Of a stretch of 8,833 nucleotides of DNA, positions 6,091 to 8,833 are shown piece by piece. The DNA lies in assembly GCA_021736745.1 (NCBI GenBank), contig JAIPFG010000115.1:1-8833 (forward strand), given 5' to 3'. The notes under the pieces are model-generated. The model ran no database searches. It was not told where the DNA came from and worked only from the letters and a program-made list of their open reading frames with translations. Source of the stretch: Pseudomonadales bacterium. GTDB lineage: Bacteria > Pseudomonadota > Gammaproteobacteria > Pseudomonadales > IMCC2047. The first letter of the stretch is position 1; each line of letters begins with the position of its first letter. The translations under genes and the position numbers were made by a program.

Positions 6091-6272
6091 AGCTCTCTGT
6101 TACGTTCGCTAGTCAGTTTAGTCCTCGAGCCTATATTAAAATTTTTGGGGGCGACTTCGAAGCGGAGGTGTGCAAGTCCGCTAGATCGGAAAGCCTGATT
6201 CGTTTCAGCTGCCACCACCTTGGACCAATGGTTCAAGGGCCTGGCTGACGACGGCGTTTCGGAGAGCTGCTT
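6091..6272 (+). ncRNA. ssrS: 6S RNA
   Basis: 6S RNA mimics an open promoter and sequesters sigma70 RNA polymerase in stationary phase. The terminal stem is 6091-6099 with 6260-6268 (one wobble). Inner pairing links 6111-6116 with 6241-6246, and the apical hairpin 6161-6166/6177-6182 is perfect. The 3' hairpin CCTTGGAC (6218-6225) with GTTCAAGG (6231-6238) is the counterpart of a near-identical E. coli hairpin. The first 44 bases align without gaps to E. coli 6S from memory, sharing for example GTTCGC and the GAGCC before the bubble. Position 44 is U at 6134, the conserved start point for product RNA, predicted to begin AUAGGCUCGAGG. Location between zapA and ygfA is diagnostic. The 3' end is uncertain by a few bases, and longer precursors reading into ygfA are likely. 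Confidence 0.95.
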
Positions 6273-6343
6273 AATCCTACCTTCCTTGAAGCTATCCGCT
6301 TTATAATTATTTTTATTTCAATTTTAGATCTTCTAGGTTTTCT

Positions 6344-6949
6344 ATGGTTGATAAAAAGCAATTGCGACAAAGCATGCAGCGCCAGCGCCTTGCCTTAAGC
6401 CCTGCACAACAGAATAACGCGGCTATGGGATTGCTAAAGGTTTTATCCGACTCACTTCTGTTTAAAAAAAGCCAGCATATCGCTTTTTACCTGGCTAACT
6501 CTGGCGAAATTGATCCCCACCCTCTCATCGAATTCGCCTGGCAAAACAATCAGTCCTGCTACCTGCCATTACTGGCCAGTAATGGCGACAACTATTTACA
6601 TTTTGCACCTTATACCCAGGATTCCATCTTAGTAAACAATCGCTATGGGATACCCGAACCCATCTGTTCCCAGGAAGAATTACGATTACCCCAAACTCTG
6701 GATTTGGTCTTTGTACCCTTGGTCGCAGTGGATGCAGAGGGGAATCGGCTTGGCATGGGAAAGGGCTATTACGATCGTACCTTTGCATTCCTTTGCTCGA
6801 ATCCTCGCCCAATCAAACCCAGCCTGATTGGTTTAGGACATAGCTTCCAGCAAACAGATCAGATTGTGCCTTGCTCTTGGGATGTTCCGATACAGGGAGT
6901 CGCCACTGAAAGTGCATTAACTTTTTTTAACTCACCCGTTTTCGGCTAA
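6344..6949 (+). CDS. ygfA: 5-formyltetrahydrofolate cyclo-ligase
   Basis: Encodes 201 residues, the usual family length. The enzyme uses ATP to convert 5-formyltetrahydrofolate to 5,10-methenyltetrahydrofolate, returning it to one-carbon metabolism in the cytoplasm. Evidence: an N-terminal basic helix KKQLRQSMQRQRLAL (4-18), GEID (54-57), RYGIPEP (100-106), the nucleotide-binding signature GNRLGMGKGYYDR (133-145), and IGLGHSFQQTDQIVP (162-176) with the VPIQGVATE tail (181-189). The GMGKGYYDR form has Lys where E. coli has Gly, a common variant. ATG has a modest AGG at 6335-6337 about 6 bases upstream. The 71-base gap after 6S is AT-rich, with a TATAAT at 6302-6307 but no good -35 box. Joint transcription with 6S RNA, as known in E. 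coli, is likely. Confidence 0.94.
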   Translation: MVDKKQLRQSMQRQRLALSPAQQNNAAMGLLKVLSDSLLFKKSQHIAFYLANSGEIDPHPLIEFAWQNNQSCYLPLLASNGDNYLHFAPYTQDSILVNNRYGIPEPICSQEELRLPQTLDLVFVPLVAVDAEGNRLGMGKGYYDRTFAFLCSNPRPIKPSLIGLGHSFQQTDQIVPCSWDVPIQGVATESALTFFNSPVFG

Positions 6950-6957
6950 CGGCCCCC

Positions 6958-8472
6958 TTAGCTAAGAAATATTTGATACGCTGGATTAGTTGTTTCTTCA
7001 CAAAAGGGATAGCCAATTTTTTTAAAATACTCTTCAGCGAGTTTCTTCTCATTAGCCGGGACCTGCATTCCTACCATCACCCGGCCATAGGCGGCACCAT
7101 GATTGCGATAATGGAACAGGGAAATATTCCAACGTTGTCCTAACGTTTGTAAAAATTTCATCAAGGCCCCTGGGCGCTCTGGAAACTCAAAACGAAACAC
7201 CAGTTCATTCTGTGCTTCAGGCGCTCGGCCGCCCACTAAGTGACGGACATGTAATTTCGCCATTTCGTTATCCGTAAGATCAAGCACGGCATATTCTAAC
7301 CGGCATAATTCCTCAATTAATTTTGCCCGTTCCTTGCCACCATCGCTGAGCTGCACACCGACAAAAACCTGTGCTTCACGCTCATCGGCATAGCGATAAT
7401 TAAATTCAGTAATATTACGTTTACCCAAATCACCACAAAATTTCTTAAAACTTCCTGGTACTTCTGGGATCGTCACAGCAATAATTGCCTCACGTTTTTC
7501 GCCCAACTCAGAACGCTCAGAAATATGACGCAGCCGATCAAAATTAACATTTGCGCCACTATCAATCGCCACCAGGGTTTTACCTTGAATACGATTTTTT
7601 TCGATATACTTTTTTAATCCTGCAACTGCCAAGGCCCCAGCTGGCTCAGCAATCGAGCGCGTATCATCGAAGATATCTTTTATCGCCCCGCAAATTTCAT
7701 CGGTATTGACCGTGACAATTTCATCGACACACTGTTTGACAATACGGAAGGTTTCTTTTCCTGCCTGCGCCACCGCAACGCCGTCGGCAAAAATTCCCAC
7801 TTCCGGCAATACCACTCGACGTCCTTTAACAAGCGCCTGCTGCATACAGGCAGAATCTTCGGCTTCCACACCGATCACTTTGACACCAGGTCGCACAAAC
7901 TTGATAAAGGCCGACACACCCGCAATCAAACCGCCACCCCCAACCGGGACAAAGACAGCGTGTAAGGGTCCTGTCACCTGCCGTAAAATTTCCATACCGA
8001 CAGTGCCTTGCCCGGCTATCACATCGGGGTCGTCAAAGGGATGGACATAGGTATAGCCTTTTTCCTTGGCTAACTTATGGGAATGAGTGGAGGCTTCATC
8101 ATAGGTATCACCATGCAATATAACCTTTGCTCCTCTTGCTCGGACAGACGCCACCTTAATATCCGGCGTGGTTTTTGGCATCACAATAACCGTATTAATT
8201 CCCAGTTTTTTCCCAGAAAGCGCAAGCCCTTGAGCATGGTTCCCCGCAGAAGCGGCTATCACCCCTCTTTTGCGTTGTGACGCAGACAAACCCGACATTT
8301 TGTTATATGCGCCCCGCAGTTTAAAGGAATAGACTGGCTGCAAATCCTCCCGTTTGATCAGAATACGATTGTTATATCGTTCTGAGAGAAAACGCGCCTC
8401 ATCGACTGGAGTTTCTATAGCGACATCATAAACTCTGGCTTGTAATATTTTTTTTACATACTGTTGCGGCAT
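6958..8472 (-). CDS. ilvA: Biosynthetic threonine ammonia-lyase (threonine deaminase)
   Basis: Encodes 504 residues, near the 514 of E. coli IlvA. It catalyses the PLP-dependent conversion of threonine to 2-oxobutanoate and ammonia, the committed step to isoleucine, and is normally inhibited by isoleucine. The catalytic domain shows SFKLRGAYNKM (49-59) with PLP lysine Lys51, SAGNHAQG (75-82), the phosphate-binding loop GGGGLIAG (178-185), IAEPAGALA (274-282) and SGANVNFDRLR (305-315). Two ACT-like regulatory domains follow (about 326-400 and 422-495), both with the PG turn (PEVPGSF, PERPGAL). This marks the long biosynthetic form rather than the short catabolic TdcB. The ribosome binding site is weak. 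It converges on ygfA with 8 bases between stop codons and no hairpin terminator in the gap. Confidence 0.97.
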   Translation of the reverse strand: MPQQYVKKILQARVYDVAIETPVDEARFLSERYNNRILIKREDLQPVYSFKLRGAYNKMSGLSASQRKRGVIAASAGNHAQGLALSGKKLGINTVIVMPKTTPDIKVASVRARGAKVILHGDTYDEASTHSHKLAKEKGYTYVHPFDDPDVIAGQGTVGMEILRQVTGPLHAVFVPVGGGGLIAGVSAFIKFVRPGVKVIGVEAEDSACMQQALVKGRRVVLPEVGIFADGVAVAQAGKETFRIVKQCVDEIVTVNTDEICGAIKDIFDDTRSIAEPAGALAVAGLKKYIEKNRIQGKTLVAIDSGANVNFDRLRHISERSELGEKREAIIAVTIPEVPGSFKKFCGDLGKRNITEFNYRYADEREAQVFVGVQLSDGGKERAKLIEELCRLEYAVLDLTDNEMAKLHVRHLVGGRAPEAQNELVFRFEFPERPGALMKFLQTLGQRWNISLFHYRNHGAAYGRVMVGMQVPANEKKLAEEYFKKIGYPFCEETTNPAYQIFLS

Positions 8473-8511
8473 GAGAACCCGTGATTAATTTATGAACCCA
8501 AGAAGATGCCT

Positions 8512-8541
8512 ATGATAAAGAGTTAGTGACGAACAAGTCTA
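8512..8541 (-). promoter_or_regulatory. Candidate promoter of ilvA
   Basis: Read on the minus strand, TAGACT (8536-8541) and TATCAT (8512-8517) lie 18 bases apart. The -10 box matches consensus at five of six positions and the -35 box at four. The start would fall near 8505, about 33 bases before the ilvA ATG. No leader peptide rich in branched-chain residues and no attenuator fits in the short leader. Confidence 0.4.
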
Positions 8542-8568
8542 TAATCAATCGCACCAAGGCCTTATAAT
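8540..8568 (+). promoter_or_regulatory. Two TATAAT boxes upstream of rpiA
   Basis: Perfect -10 hexamers occur at 8540-8545 and 8563-8568, 70 and 47 bases before the first rpiA ATG. Neither has a recognisable -35 box at normal spacing. One or both may serve rpiA, and the first overlaps the candidate ilvA -35 box on the other strand. The choice is not decidable by eye. Confidence 0.4.
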
Positions 8569-8609
8569 CCCGAACCAAACACTCATTTCACTCGCGGAAA
8601 CGCCTCAGC

Positions 8610-8833
8610 ATGACAAAAGACCCCATGACCCAAGACGAATTAAAGCAAGCCGTTGGCCAAGCAGCCGTCGATCACATTCAAAACAGACTGCAAAATGACA
8701 CCATTGTTGGGGTTGGAACTGGATCCACCACCAATTATTTTATCGATGCCTTGGCAAAAATTAAGCACCTTTTTGATGGTGCTGTTTCCAGCTCACTTGC
8801 CAGCACAGAACGTCTCAAAGCCCATGGAATTCC
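8610..8833 (+). CDS. rpiA: Ribose-5-phosphate isomerase A (5' part, cut by the window end)
   Basis: The open frame encodes the first 74 residues. RpiA interconverts ribose-5-phosphate and ribulose-5-phosphate in the non-oxidative pentose phosphate pathway. Seen are TQDELKQAVGQAAVDHI (7-23), matching the E. coli N-terminus, the phosphate loop VGTGSTTNYFIDAL (37-50), and SSSLASTERLKAHGI near the cut end, all diagnostic. Two starts are possible: ATG at 8610, with GGAA about 10 bases upstream, or ATG at 8625, which gives exactly the E. coli beginning MTQDELK but lacks a ribosome binding site. I list the first. The pairing with divergent ilvA is seen in pseudomonads. Confidence 0.95.
   Translation, partial: MTKDPMTQDELKQAVGQAAVDHIQNRLQNDTIVGVGTGSTTNYFIDALAKIKHLFDGAVSSSLASTERLKAHGI

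Noticed and set aside
6015..6248. 77-codon and 62-codon open frames overlapping 6S RNA on both strands
   Set aside because: The sequence is explained by 6S RNA structure and promoter, and neither frame has a credible ribosome binding site.
6936..6952. CCGTT/AACGG hairpin at the ygfA end as a terminator
   Set aside because: There are only five base pairs and no T-run on either strand, so it is too weak to call.
7706..8050. 114-codon open frame on the plus strand opposite ilvA
   Set aside because: It is antisense to the conserved PLP domain of ilvA, with a Thr/Pro-rich composition and no family resemblance.
1..8833. Mobile elements, CRISPR arrays, toxin-antitoxin or defence systems
   Set aside because: No repeat array, transposase, integrase or terminal inverted repeats are visible, and every sizeable coding region is a recognised housekeeping gene in a conserved order apart from the small phasin-like gene.

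Overview
The window is ordinary chromosomal core from a gammaproteobacterium. Its signature is the conserved neighbourhood ygfB-pepP-ubiH-ubiI facing a short coiled-coil gene, then zapA, 6S RNA (ssrS) and ygfA, followed by ilvA and rpiA. This order, the ZapB-like coiled-coil gene beside zapA, and a phasin-like gene point to a Pseudomonadales/Oceanospirillales-type (possibly marine) genus rather than an enteric. The base composition looks moderate in GC by eye. I cannot name the genus from the sequence alone. I see no insertion sequence, prophage, CRISPR array, tRNA or rRNA.

Left part (1-676): the last codons of a possible upstream gene, then a clear sigma70-type promoter whose -35 box touches a 31-bp perfect palindrome. 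A small phasin-like gene (175-567) with a strong ribosome binding site follows, and it ends in two tandem hairpins, the second a classic intrinsic terminator.

Middle (677-5244, all minus strand): a tightly packed operon read from right to left, ygfB - pepP - ubiH - ubiI, with gaps of 36, 4 and 4 bases. The last two genes are paralogous FAD-dependent hydroxylases of ubiquinone synthesis. PepP is the proline-specific aminopeptidase, and YgfB is a small UPF0149 protein. The operon converges on the phasin gene.

Centre-right (5245-6949, plus strand): a good promoter drives a 67-residue coiled-coil protein and zapA, two bases apart and probably a cell-division pair. Then comes 6S RNA with its own promoter. 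It aligns base for base with E. coli 6S over the first 44 nt, which places the product-RNA start at position 44. ygfA, encoding 5-formyltetrahydrofolate cyclo-ligase, lies just downstream, as in many gammaproteobacteria.

Right end (6950-8833): ilvA (biosynthetic threonine deaminase with two ACT-like regulatory domains) converges on ygfA with an 8-base gap. It is divergent from rpiA, which is cut by the window edge.

I found no undescribed multi-gene system. The observations most worth a second look are the palindrome-promoter overlap before the phasin gene, the coiled-coil/zapA pair, a palindrome at the 6S start site, and a substituted position in the UbiH signature motif.
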